Positions 13,706-23,646 of a stretch of 47,528 bases of DNA are shown here, piece after piece; the first letter of the stretch is position 1; every line of letters starts with the position of its first letter. The notes under the pieces are model-generated. The model saw nothing but the letters and a program-made list of their open reading frames with translations, did no database searches and was not told the DNA's origin. The stretch comes from a virus: IMG/VR virus record IMGVR_UViG_3300009370_000048, positions 1-47,528 of that record. One strand, written 5' to 3'. The translations under genes and the position numbers were made by a program.

Positions 13706-16700
13706 TTTTAAAGAACTCTGGCAGAAATTTAAAATCTTTATGAATTTTGATTCCAAAACTATTAAGGTCTTTCTCAAGATTGTTTTCTTTTAGATATTCA
13801 ACAATACTTTTTTCTAATAGTTCTATTCTTTCTGCATATAAATCTTGAAGTTTAGGAACAAGTAAATAAGAAGGTCTTTCTTTGGGTGGTAGATGCATAC
13901 TATTTCTATCTAAATACTCTTTGAATCTTAAAGCTTTTTTAAGTTGTGTTTTTTTACCTTTTTTATCTTTAGCGGTTATCAGCATTTTGCTTTTATTCAT
14001 GTTTGTCAACATTGTTTGATGTTGTTTAACAGCCTCTTTCATTGAATTTGTAGCAGATTCTTCAGGATTATTTCCACGTGTAATAATTCCACTTTCTGTT
14101 ATTCCTTTATAATGATAGTTGTTTGCTCTTATAAACATTGTCATCATATACCATTTCCCTAAAGAATTTCCAAATAAATCCTCATCATATCCAGAATTAA
14201 ATAAATCCCTAAAAGCTCTGTTTGATGGACTTTGAGAAAATGTTATTTCAGTGCTATTTTCTTCTACAATTTCATCTGCATCTTCAATCTCTTTCATCAT
14301 ATTTTTGTATTCATTGTTAAGTTTAGCTGTGAGGTAAGCATAAGAATCTTTTGAAACTAAACCCTTTTCTCGTAATTTATTTATACCATTAAATAAGCCA
14401 GTAGCACCTGTCATTAAATCTTCAATAGTTTGAGACGTATATTTTTCTCCTTGTGCCCAAGATAATAAAGTATTACCAGTCAATGCTACAGTTGAAAGAA
14501 CAGATGGATAAATTGAATTTCCTAATCCTTCAAAGAAATTGCCTTCATATAAATTTGTATTGAAAAATTCCGATGCTAATCCAAGAAATTCACCTTTCCA
14601 TAATAAGGTTTGTAAGTATTTCCAAAATGATGAATTTTTATCAGGCATAGGTGTTCCTAATACTTTATCATAAAATTGTAATAACACCTCACCAGAAACC
14701 ATTGTTCCAAGTCCAAATGCGATTAATCTAAATGGGCTTCCATTTTTTAATGCTAATTTTCCGTTTTTATAGGTGTTCACTGAAGCTGCATAAGCCATTC
14801 TTTTATAAAGTAATGCTGATTGAGCTAATGGTTTAGATGCCCAGTCTGGCATGAATATATCAATTGCTGCACCTTGTGTATTTATATGGGCATATGTATT
14901 CATCTTCTGATATAAATTATCAATAGCTCTTTTGTTTATACCAGCTTCTTTTGCACTTAATGCTTTAGTTCCTTTCATTCCAACTTTTTTAAATAATTGT
15001 ATTTCAGCATCAGATAGCTTATAAAGTGTTTTGAGAGTTCTTACAGCATTTTGATAGCTTCTAGATGTCTCAGGCATACTAGCAAGCCTGTCTGCTAAAT
15101 GAACTTGTTGTCTTTTACTTGCCAATACAGAAACATATCTATTTAAGTTTTCACTTGGCTTCATTAAACCAGCTCTAAAGAAACCTTTATCAAGAACTTT
15201 GTCCATTTTTCCAAAAATACCACTAACATCAAAATGTTTCATTCCTATTTCTGTTGCTCCTGTTCCTCTAACGAAAGCTCTATTGTCTTTATGTATAGAA
15301 TCGAAAAGGCCTCCCCAAAAATATTTTGTTCTCCAAGCAAGCATAGATTGAGTACTTCCTATAAGAAAGTTTTTCAAACCAGATGTTGGAAACGATAATC
15401 TTAATTTTGCTAATGATGATGTCAGTTTTCTTGTAAACCTGATACCACCAGGATAATCTGTAGATTCCCTATTTATTTTTAAATGATTTTTAAGATGTCT
15501 ATCAACCCAGTCTCCTAAATGTTTATTTTTTCCTCTAAGCTCTGTGATTAATCTTTTTTCTCCAGTAATATTAAAACCTTTTATTTTTACAAATTCAGGA
15601 AAAAATTCAATATTTGCTAAAAATTGAGCTTGATTAATTGCATAATCTTTAGTTGTTGGGTCAAATCTTGTTTCATATACCTTAACTCTTTTTCCATCTA
15701 TTGTTAAAAACTCTGGAAGTTTTACATGTCTTTCTTTAAGAAAAGATGGAGAATATTTTCCAGGATTAAAGTCAAATAGTTCATAGAGTTCTGAATGAGC
15801 AATAGAACGTGCATCTTCTCTTAACTCTATTGCTTTATTTGCTAGTTTTTCTTTAGTTGGATTTTCTATTTTTCTTTCCTTGAACCACCTTTTTGCTAAC
15901 CTAAAAGAAACAGCATCGGTTTGGTCGTCTACCAATTTTTCAAAATGTTTTTCCGATGGTCTGTAATGTTCTTTGAACTCTCTTGTTAACCTTCTTTGAA
16001 CATACACATTGTTTTTCTCACTAATCCAATTAATGTTTTTATCATTCATAAATTTTTCAAATTCGGCTTCATTTAGTATCTCTCTTAATATACCTTTATC
16101 GCCAACAAGTTGGTCTTTGTAATATTTCATTAATTTTTTATGCTCTTTAACAAGCATTCCTTCTTTTGTATTTTTAGGAGTCCAAGTTTTGGTATCAAGA
16201 GCATTATTTATAAATTCTTTTTCAGCTGGTTTAAGCCATCCGTTATCTTTTCTTTCCATGTATCTTTCTTTATCGAAAAGGTACATCATGTCTCTTATTT
16301 TACTCCATTTTGGTCTTCCAAAAGCATTTCTCATATTTCCTTCAAATACTTTAAATTTACCAATATGTCCTAACATTGCAGGCACATGTGAGTTTAATTT
16401 ATCTGCTAATGTTGTTAGGCCAAGTCCTTCAATAACGTCAATTACTGGCATTCCATATTTCATTTTAGATAATTTTGTGAATTTTGCAGCAACATCTTGA
16501 TTCACAATACCTTCTGATATTTGCCTATCAATCCAAGATTCATTTTGCTTAACATCATCCATTGTATTTAATATATTAATAAAGTCTTTCATTTGCTCTG
16601 AACTTGCAGAAAAAATCTCTCCATCTTTAACATTTAAATTTTTCAATATCTGTTTTCTTTCTGCTTCTGTGATGTTTTTAACTAATCTAAGATTTTCTGA

Positions 16701-19700
16701 ATTTTTATATAGCTCAAATTTTTCATGTTTTGTAATAGCCATATTAATCATTCTTTTATCCATTGAATTTATTGTTGCAACAAACTGTCTCATTTCAGGA
16801 ACTTCAGTTTTATTTGTGAGCTTGAAGTTTTCTCCTAATTCAGCTATTTCTCCAATCCAGCGTATAATATCTTTTTGTTTTGATTCGGGAAGTTTGTTTT
16901 CTTTGAATAACTCTCTTACCATAGATTTTGTATATTTATAAGCAGAATCTTGAGTCATAGTATCGGGCATTATTTTATATTTTATTTGCCCTTTAGCAAA
17001 TTGAACACCTTCTGTTGAAAACCCTCTTTGTATTCTTTTTGCTAATACTCTTGCAATATCATTGAAATTACCTTTACCAAAAGCCACTTTGATTCTTGAA
17101 ACTAATTGTTTTACAAAATTTCCTACTTTAGTTACAAAACCTTTTGAAAATTCAATCCTTGATGCCTTGCCTCCAGCAATATCAGATAAAAATTCCTCAA
17201 CATCTCTTCCTTTATTCTTTCTTTTCCAGCTTCTATATTCTTTGGTATTTACTGCAAGTTTTTCTCCACGCTGAATTAACTTCATTAAGCTTTTATTATT
17301 TGATGCTTCTGCGAATTGTTTCAATCTGTGCATATTTTCATGATAAAAATCAGCAGGTTGCCATAATCCTTTTTGTAATTTTATTATTCCTTCAGAAAAT
17401 TCACCAAGAACTCCTTTTTCAAGACCTATTCTTTTAAGAGATTCTTCAGTCATATTATTTTTCTTCATAACTTTTTCAATGAATTTATCTCTCGCAGCTT
17501 TATCTCCTTTGGTTTTAAATATTACTTCCTCAGGGAGTCGTTCTGCTTGTTTTTTCTTTTTAATAACAGGAGTCCCCTCTGTTTCATATTGCTTAGTTGC
17601 AATCTCTGAAGTCCCCCTTCTGGCTGCACTTTCTTTGGTCTCACTATCTCCTTTAAATAATGCTCTAAATACTCTTCCATATTCTCTTCCTTTGCCCATC
17701 GGAGAGGGAACACCATCAATTCTTAATTCTACTTTTGTTCCACTATTATCAGATAGCCATTTAGTAAATGCGTTAAATTCTTTTGCAGATTCAAATGGGA
17801 ATATTCTATCATCAGCTCCTTTGTTATTTTTCTTAGCATATTTAATTAACTTTCTTGCAAGAGATTTATCTACATATACACTTACTTTTTGAGTAGCACC
17901 TTTTTGTTTACTTCTAAAAATTCTAATTTCACCAGTATTGGGGTTTACATGCTTAACTTTCAAAAGAGTCATTTCAGTAGGTCTAACCTCTCCTAATAAA
18001 GCTGTTTTTATAGCGAGTTCTGCTCCTTCTTTTGATATTGTTTTAGCCTCTCCACCTTTTAGTATTCTTCCTTCAGGATATTTTTTTGTTTTTACTTTAC
18101 CACGTTTTTCAGCAATAAATTCAATAACATCGTCTGCTTTTGTTTTGACATAATCAATCCATTTATCAAAACCTTCTTTACCACCTTGTATTGTGATTTT
18201 TTCTCCAGTTCTTGTAGGGATTTTACCTATTTTAGCTACGATGTTATCACCGACAATTTTATCTAATTGTCCAAATTTAAATGATTCATTTAATGAATCT
18301 CTTATATAGTTTGCTTTCCTATAAAAATCTTTTATTTGTTTATCTGAGTATTTTTCTTGTAATTTAATATGAGTTAAATCATATACATCTGCTCCAACTC
18401 GCTCTTGTATATAATCCCTACCAAGATTTACAAGTTCATCAGCAGTAAGCTCGTGTAAATTTCTCTTATATTTTTTTTGAATATATTTAGCAAGTTTGTT
18501 TGCTTCTTTTGCGGCTCTTGTATGATATCTATTTTTAGGTAATCTATCCAATATATAGGTTAATATATTCTTATTTACATCGGATATTCCTGATAATTCT
18601 TTTGTGCCCTTAATATCTTTTTTTAGCAATTTTTCTTTTAATACTATGTTTTCAATTTCTGGATAAGTTCTCCTTCCAGTAATTTTACCAGCAATAGTAT
18701 CAGCTATTTTTTCTCCTTCTATTTCTGCAAGTTTTTCAGCTTTTTTATCTTTACTTTTCTGTTGATTAAATATATCTTCAATAACTTCTTTTCTATTTTT
18801 AATCTTGTTTGCTTTAGTGTATTCAAAGGCAACACCCAATTCTTTTGCTTTTTCGGCTATATATTCAGGAGTCCATGTTTTTGATGCAATAGCTTGTTCT
18901 CTTGTTTTTCCACCTATAATGGTTCTTTCTCTAACCACAGGTTCAATTGCATTAATCTTTGATTCAGCTCCAGTAGTCCCATCAGAGCCATAAATACCAC
19001 CATTCACATATTCGTTTACAGCTTCCCTTGCTTCAATTTGAATATCATGAATACTTTTTAAACTTGCTTTAAATTGGGTTAATTGAGAATCATTTGGATA
19101 TTCTCCATAATATTCCTTATATACTTCTTTTAATTTAGCGGTATTATTTTCAACTAATAAATCTGCAATAATTCCAGTAGTACCTAAACTATATATATTT
19201 GAAAGTTCTGCGTGTTTTGCAACTTCTTTATTTTGCCTACTTCCTAATACTTGTGCCTTTTTACGATATTCTGGGTCTCTAAGTTTTTGATTGATTTCTT
19301 GTATAAATTCAATATCTTTTTTAGCTTGAGATAAGCTTACTTCCAAGTTCTTTTCTTTTATATATAAATCTGTACTTAAATCACTTAAATCTTTTGGAAT
19401 TTCTTTTGTTGATTTTAGAAGGTCATTTTTGACATTTTCAATATGCGCTTTTGTACCTTTATTTAATTTTGAATCTACTTCAATTGCTGATTTTATAAAT
19501 TTGAATGCTTCTACTTTAGGTGATTCTGCAAATCCTCCAAATAGCCTCATTCCTCCAATCATTGTTGCATTTGATATAGCGTGTCCCCAAAACTCAGCAG
19601 GATTTTTAAATATAGATGGAGCACCCTCGTGTCCAAACACAGATGGAAGAGACGTAAATAATAAAGCTTCTTCTCCAACTCTTGTTACTGGATGGGATGC

Positions 19701-20669
19701 AATAATCGCAGCGTTCCTTGCAGCCGTTCCTTTTTTCATAAATGCATTAGCATATCCATATAGAGGGCCCATTATTCCATTTGTAATGCCACCTGTTAAT
19801 GCAAATAAAGGTAAAGAGTGAAGAAATTCATCTGATGCTACTTTCAAAGCATTGTTTATATTAACTTTTCCAACACCTATTTCTTCTCCGTTTTCATTTA
19901 ATTGAGTTTCAGACATTCTCTGATTTGCTACATCTCTTGTAAGAGCATGCGCTGCTACGAAGCCAGAACCACCTATACCAAGATTTACTGCATTTTCTAC
20001 TGCTTGTTTAGCAAATACTCCAATTTTAGGTGTTTTAGCTAAAAGAGAGCCGAATATTCCATTTTTTATATATGCATTTGCAGTAGAACTTCCAAATAAT
20101 GTAGTTCTAGATAAGGCTTGCGCTCCTTTACCAACAAACCCAGTTGCAGCCATAACAGATAAATCTAAAGGTTTAGCTAATGAAAATAGCATTTGAGCAC
20201 CTTGGGCAAAATATGATGGGTCATAGCCCTCTGGAAGCCCTGTATTTGGGTCGGTTTTATACTTTTCTTTTCCGTTTAAATATTTATAAGTTTGACCAGC
20301 CATAGAATTAATATATTGACTTTGGAAAAATTCTGGAGATATGCCCATAAATCCTTTTTCTGCAAAAGATTCTGGTATAAAATCAGCAGTAAGAAACCAA
20401 CTACTAATAGAATCTGGGTCGGTTTTTACATTATTTAAATTTTGAGTATCTTGATAATTTTTTTCTGGTGGAGAAATAGGTATTTTATTCGGATTATAGC
20501 TTCCAATATGTGTCTGTAATGCTTCATCATATGACGGAATGCCAAATTGAGGATATCTTTGTCTTACATCTCCAATAATATATTCATCTGTCTTGTCTTT
20601 ATATATTGAAGGAAGTTTTTCTCTCCAATAATCAGTAAATTCATTAATATTGGTTATTGATTGTCCCAT
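13698..20669 (-). CDS. Giant internal virion protein with recombinase-like and zincin-like domains, 2323 aa
   Basis: Last gene of the late operon. The N-terminus (about 1-360) has small-residue hydrophobic segments typical of ejection proteins. About 720-1030 resembles a tyrosine recombinase: Arg896 in GEVRPTEM, a Lys-bearing beta hairpin (SKQKGATQKVSVYV), Arg1002 in RVFR (His of HxxR replaced by Arg999) and Tyr1028 in ATKQYE. An HExxH site (His1110, Glu1111, His1114) with Glu1158/1159 downstream suggests a zincin peptidase-like domain. The C-terminal 1200 residues are long helical regions. This fits the polyvalent-protein concept: enzymes injected with DNA. No binding site precedes the ATG. 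Confidence 0.85.
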   Translation of the reverse strand: MGQSITNINEFTDYWREKLPSIYKDKTDEYIIGDVRQRYPQFGIPSYDEALQTHIGSYNPNKIPISPPEKNYQDTQNLNNVKTDPDSISSWFLTADFIPESFAEKGFMGISPEFFQSQYINSMAGQTYKYLNGKEKYKTDPNTGLPEGYDPSYFAQGAQMLFSLAKPLDLSVMAATGFVGKGAQALSRTTLFGSSTANAYIKNGIFGSLLAKTPKIGVFAKQAVENAVNLGIGGSGFVAAHALTRDVANQRMSETQLNENGEEIGVGKVNINNALKVASDEFLHSLPLFALTGGITNGIMGPLYGYANAFMKKGTAARNAAIIASHPVTRVGEEALLFTSLPSVFGHEGAPSIFKNPAEFWGHAISNATMIGGMRLFGGFAESPKVEAFKFIKSAIEVDSKLNKGTKAHIENVKNDLLKSTKEIPKDLSDLSTDLYIKEKNLEVSLSQAKKDIEFIQEINQKLRDPEYRKKAQVLGSRQNKEVAKHAELSNIYSLGTTGIIADLLVENNTAKLKEVYKEYYGEYPNDSQLTQFKASLKSIHDIQIEAREAVNEYVNGGIYGSDGTTGAESKINAIEPVVRERTIIGGKTREQAIASKTWTPEYIAEKAKELGVAFEYTKANKIKNRKEVIEDIFNQQKSKDKKAEKLAEIEGEKIADTIAGKITGRRTYPEIENIVLKEKLLKKDIKGTKELSGISDVNKNILTYILDRLPKNRYHTRAAKEANKLAKYIQKKYKRNLHELTADELVNLGRDYIQERVGADVYDLTHIKLQEKYSDKQIKDFYRKANYIRDSLNESFKFGQLDKIVGDNIVAKIGKIPTRTGEKITIQGGKEGFDKWIDYVKTKADDVIEFIAEKRGKVKTKKYPEGRILKGGEAKTISKEGAELAIKTALLGEVRPTEMTLLKVKHVNPNTGEIRIFRSKQKGATQKVSVYVDKSLARKLIKYAKKNNKGADDRIFPFESAKEFNAFTKWLSDNSGTKVELRIDGVPSPMGKGREYGRVFRALFKGDSETKESAARRGTSEIATKQYETEGTPVIKKKKQAERLPEEVIFKTKGDKAARDKFIEKVMKKNNMTEESLKRIGLEKGVLGEFSEGIIKLQKGLWQPADFYHENMHRLKQFAEASNNKSLMKLIQRGEKLAVNTKEYRSWKRKNKGRDVEEFLSDIAGGKASRIEFSKGFVTKVGNFVKQLVSRIKVAFGKGNFNDIARVLAKRIQRGFSTEGVQFAKGQIKYKIMPDTMTQDSAYKYTKSMVRELFKENKLPESKQKDIIRWIGEIAELGENFKLTNKTEVPEMRQFVATINSMDKRMINMAITKHEKFELYKNSENLRLVKNITEAERKQILKNLNVKDGEIFSASSEQMKDFINILNTMDDVKQNESWIDRQISEGIVNQDVAAKFTKLSKMKYGMPVIDVIEGLGLTTLADKLNSHVPAMLGHIGKFKVFEGNMRNAFGRPKWSKIRDMMYLFDKERYMERKDNGWLKPAEKEFINNALDTKTWTPKNTKEGMLVKEHKKLMKYYKDQLVGDKGILREILNEAEFEKFMNDKNINWISEKNNVYVQRRLTREFKEHYRPSEKHFEKLVDDQTDAVSFRLAKRWFKERKIENPTKEKLANKAIELREDARSIAHSELYELFDFNPGKYSPSFLKERHVKLPEFLTIDGKRVKVYETRFDPTTKDYAINQAQFLANIEFFPEFVKIKGFNITGEKRLITELRGKNKHLGDWVDRHLKNHLKINRESTDYPGGIRFTRKLTSSLAKLRLSFPTSGLKNFLIGSTQSMLAWRTKYFWGGLFDSIHKDNRAFVRGTGATEIGMKHFDVSGIFGKMDKVLDKGFFRAGLMKPSENLNRYVSVLASKRQQVHLADRLASMPETSRSYQNAVRTLKTLYKLSDAEIQLFKKVGMKGTKALSAKEAGINKRAIDNLYQKMNTYAHINTQGAAIDIFMPDWASKPLAQSALLYKRMAYAASVNTYKNGKLALKNGSPFRLIAFGLGTMVSGEVLLQFYDKVLGTPMPDKNSSFWKYLQTLLWKGEFLGLASEFFNTNLYEGNFFEGLGNSIYPSVLSTVALTGNTLLSWAQGEKYTSQTIEDLMTGATGLFNGINKLREKGLVSKDSYAYLTAKLNNEYKNMMKEIEDADEIVEENSTEITFSQSPSNRAFRDLFNSGYDEDLFGNSLGKWYMMTMFIRANNYHYKGITESGIITRGNNPEESATNSMKEAVKQHQTMLTNMNKSKMLITAKDKKGKKTQLKKALRFKEYLDRNSMHLPPKERPSYLLVPKLQDLYAERIELLEKSIVEYLKENNLEKDLNSFGIKIHKDFKFLPEFFKIK
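13704..13736. terminator. Weak hairpin at the convergent junction
   Basis: GATTTTAAA (13704-13712) pairs perfectly with TTTAAAATC (13728-13736) around 15 bases, just past the stop of the rightward operon and inside the end of the leftward one. It is AT-rich with no clean T-run, so it is only a candidate transcription boundary. Confidence 0.25.
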
Positions 20670-20686
20670 TAAAAATTTAATTAATT

Positions 20687-23167
20687 TTAAGTACCACCTG
20701 CTGCTTTAAACCTTCTTGCTTCTTGGAGATTTTTATTTACTCCTTCATCTAGTTTAATTTGTTCTTCGATTTCATCAAGACTTTTTCTACCAGAAAAATA
20801 ATCAAATAAATCCTTTGCTACTAAAATGCCTCCAATAGTTAGCATTAATATTTTTGTTCTTGCATCTCCTTTTGCAGACATGAAGCTTGAAGCCATTCTA
20901 GGACTAACAATATTAATTAATCGTGAAGCTTTTTCTATCATTGCTGGATTGTTGATAAATCTTCCTGTGAGCCACTTTGCAAAACCCGTAGCTGCAATTG
21001 TTCCTCCTACGTCTCCTACAAGTCCAGGTTCATACCCAGCAGTATCAAATACAAAATCAGAAATCTCACTTCCTACTTCATATTGTAAATAACCACTTGC
21101 TACACTTTTTGTGAAATTTACCATATTATTTTTTGTGAAGAAATTTTTAACAAGTTCTGGAAAATCTCTACTTAAAAGTCTCTTTAATCCAATCATATTC
21201 CATTTACTTTGATTTTCAAATCTCCATAAACGATGTATCATTTCAATTTGTGATTTTGTTGGATTCTTTGTATTGAATAATTGTTTGGCCATATTCAAAT
21301 ACATAGAAGGATTAACTTTTTTAATTTTATCACTTATAAGTTCGGGTTTGTTTGCTAATTGATTCCATCGATAGAAAACATCCTTTGCTGATATAAAATC
21401 TCCTTTAAATATTCCAGCTTTTTTTAGTATATCAAAAACCTCTCTTGCTTTTGTTGTACTTAAATTTTTAAGTTGCTTTGGTCTTAGTTTTAATTCATCT
21501 TTTAAAGTCTCTTTTGCTTTATTGAACATATCAACTGCTTTGTCATATGATTTTTGTTTTGTCTCTAAATTTTTAGTAGTCCTTTCAATCATAGCCTTGA
21601 ATTTTGGACTTTTGAAAGCATCTATTTGTTCATTTGTTAAGTTCATAGCACTTGTAAGCCATTCTTTTTGGTTTAGAAAGGCATTAGCCATAGCCTTTCC
21701 AAATGCTTGTGCTTTATCAGTTTTAGAAAGGCCGTATGCAGATGCTAATCCTACTACTGTAAGCGTCTCACCCCACATGCCCCCTTCTTCATCTTTGGGA
21801 ACATTGTTTATTTGATTGTCTAATTCTTCGTTATCGAGTTGAATACCGCTTTTTATATCGCTTGAAATTGCATTATTATCAGTAGTATCTACTACTGTAG
21901 TGTCCTTAACAGAGTCATCTTTCTTTTTAAGGACTGCTTTACCATCAATAAGCTCATAATTTTCTACTTTAAGACTTCCAGGATTAAGGCCTGCTTGTGA
22001 TTCTAACTCAGCTAAAAGGTCAGGTAATTTTGCTTTATTAGTAATTTCTTGTTCATTTAATAATAAATTTCCTCTAGAGTCCATTGTGTAATCTTCTACT
22101 TTAAGACTACCAGGGGTAAGATTTTCATTTTTCTCTTTTTCTCGCAATAATTCCTCTAAAGTTTTATCTCCTTCGTCTTCATTGAAACCAGGAATTTGCT
22201 CAGGTTTCCATAATTCGCCTTCATCGTACCAATCATTTGTTAATAATCTATGTTGGTTGTTGTAAGTTTTAGCTGCTAATTCATATTGACCCTGCATTGT
22301 TTTTAATTCCGAAATTTGTTCTGGAAGCAGCACTTCGCTTGGGTCAAAGTTATTAAACTTTATTATATCGCTATTGACATCAACACCTGAATCTCCTACA
22401 GTGTTCCCAGCGGATGCACCTGATAGCAAATTAGCTATATTATTATATGATTCTTGATTATATCTAAATTTAGTTGAAGCATTTGAAATCATAGATTTAT
22501 AATTAGTCTTAAAACTTTGTACATCTCCCATAAGCATATTGCGTTTCACATCATTCATTAAATCAATTGTATAATGGTCAAGTTCGCCAGTTGTAGGGTC
22601 AAATACCTGCCAAGTTCCTTCACTTTCTTGTAATACTGTTGAAGCATTTGTCAAATTCATCAATCTTCGATTTACAGCATTTTTTAAACTTTTTGGAGTA
22701 TAGCCTTTTGCAAGATTTTGTGGATTATATTTATTTAATTCTCCTTGTTCAATATGATATAAAAGATTATTCATTTCATTCATTTTGCCTACAATTTCTT
22801 CTTCACTTAATGAAGTCAAATTAGCAAACAGCTCGTCTTGATTTCCTAAAAGTTCATCTTGTATTCCCGCTGCTTTTATAAATGCATTATCAGCTTCTTG
22901 AAATGTTCTAGTTTTTTGCTCATATATAGGCATAAGATTATATTCTTCAAAACCAGACAAGCCTGTTTCTGTACTATAATTAGTAATCAATGATTTCATA
23001 TTACGAAGCTCATTTAAAGAACTCGCATTTTCTATTCTACTCCCCAATGCTATATATTTATTAGTTAATCTTTTTTCTTCTCTTGCTTCATTTTGTTGCT
23101 GAATATTTGAAGCTTGCATCAACATGCCTATAGCACGATTAAATTCGTCTAAGTTTCCATTACTCAT
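20687..23167 (-). CDS. Internal virion / ejection-type protein, 826 aa
   Basis: Helix-rich protein with a coiled-coil N-terminus (ASNIQQQNEAREEKRL), an internal repeat (PGSLKVEDY and PGSLKVENY about 45 residues apart) and small hydrophobic stretches near the C-terminus (about 725-800, including IGGILVAKDLF). Size, order after the fibre genes and adjacency to the giant protein suggest a DNA-ejection or internal core protein of a short-tailed phage. No enzymatic motif seen. AGGAAAATAA precedes the ATG. Confidence 0.6.
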   Translation of the reverse strand: MSNGNLDEFNRAIGMLMQASNIQQQNEAREEKRLTNKYIALGSRIENASSLNELRNMKSLITNYSTETGLSGFEEYNLMPIYEQKTRTFQEADNAFIKAAGIQDELLGNQDELFANLTSLSEEEIVGKMNEMNNLLYHIEQGELNKYNPQNLAKGYTPKSLKNAVNRRLMNLTNASTVLQESEGTWQVFDPTTGELDHYTIDLMNDVKRNMLMGDVQSFKTNYKSMISNASTKFRYNQESYNNIANLLSGASAGNTVGDSGVDVNSDIIKFNNFDPSEVLLPEQISELKTMQGQYELAAKTYNNQHRLLTNDWYDEGELWKPEQIPGFNEDEGDKTLEELLREKEKNENLTPGSLKVEDYTMDSRGNLLLNEQEITNKAKLPDLLAELESQAGLNPGSLKVENYELIDGKAVLKKKDDSVKDTTVVDTTDNNAISSDIKSGIQLDNEELDNQINNVPKDEEGGMWGETLTVVGLASAYGLSKTDKAQAFGKAMANAFLNQKEWLTSAMNLTNEQIDAFKSPKFKAMIERTTKNLETKQKSYDKAVDMFNKAKETLKDELKLRPKQLKNLSTTKAREVFDILKKAGIFKGDFISAKDVFYRWNQLANKPELISDKIKKVNPSMYLNMAKQLFNTKNPTKSQIEMIHRLWRFENQSKWNMIGLKRLLSRDFPELVKNFFTKNNMVNFTKSVASGYLQYEVGSEISDFVFDTAGYEPGLVGDVGGTIAATGFAKWLTGRFINNPAMIEKASRLINIVSPRMASSFMSAKGDARTKILMLTIGGILVAKDLFDYFSGRKSLDEIEEQIKLDEGVNKNLQEARRFKAAGGT

Positions 23168-23175
23168 TTATTTTC

Positions 23176-23634
23176 CTATGCTTTTAATTCTAACGCTGTT
23201 TGTCTATATTGGTCAATTGCGCTTTGTAAACCACCATATGATTTATCTCTACTTGTTAATTGTTGAGATAGTAAATCTGACATACTTTTTCCATATACAT
23301 CTCTTGCTTTTCCAGCAAATCCTTCTTGGCCAATACTTCCTGCAAATCCTCCGAATCCTTTACTAGCAGCTGCGCCTGCCATTGATTGAATAAGCTCACT
23401 AGCTCTTGATGATGAACCGTAGTCCATTAGTGGAGAATAAGTCGAAGGTAATATTGACTGCAATAAAGAATCTGAAGGCGGTGAAAACATACCTGGAGTA
23501 ACATCCACTCCATATGTCGCTCCTATACCAGACGAAATTGCCTCTGGAGTCAAATTTTCCAAATCCTTAAATGTGGCATCTTCACCAATAGTTCCTGTTT
23601 GTCGTAACATTTGTATTAATTCTTGAAAGTTCAT
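23176..23634 (-). CDS. Small Gly/Ala/Ser-rich virion protein, 152 aa
   Basis: The middle (about 75-110: ELIQSMAGAAASKGFGGFAG) is rich in small residues and the C-terminus is helical, as in small ejection proteins. CGGAG ribosome binding site. It lies between two larger candidate ejection proteins. No family recognised. Confidence 0.6.
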   Translation of the reverse strand: MNFQELIQMLRQTGTIGEDATFKDLENLTPEAISSGIGATYGVDVTPGMFSPPSDSLLQSILPSTYSPLMDYGSSSRASELIQSMAGAAASKGFGGFAGSIGQEGFAGKARDVYGKSMSDLLSQQLTSRDKSYGGLQSAIDQYRQTALELKA

Positions 23635-23646
23635 TCGTTTTCTCCG

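Noticed and set aside
13698-20669. Integrase gene marking a temperate phage
   Set aside because: The recombinase-like region is one domain inside a virion-type protein, lacks the usual HxxR histidine and has no nearby att-like site or repressor, so lysogeny is not supported.
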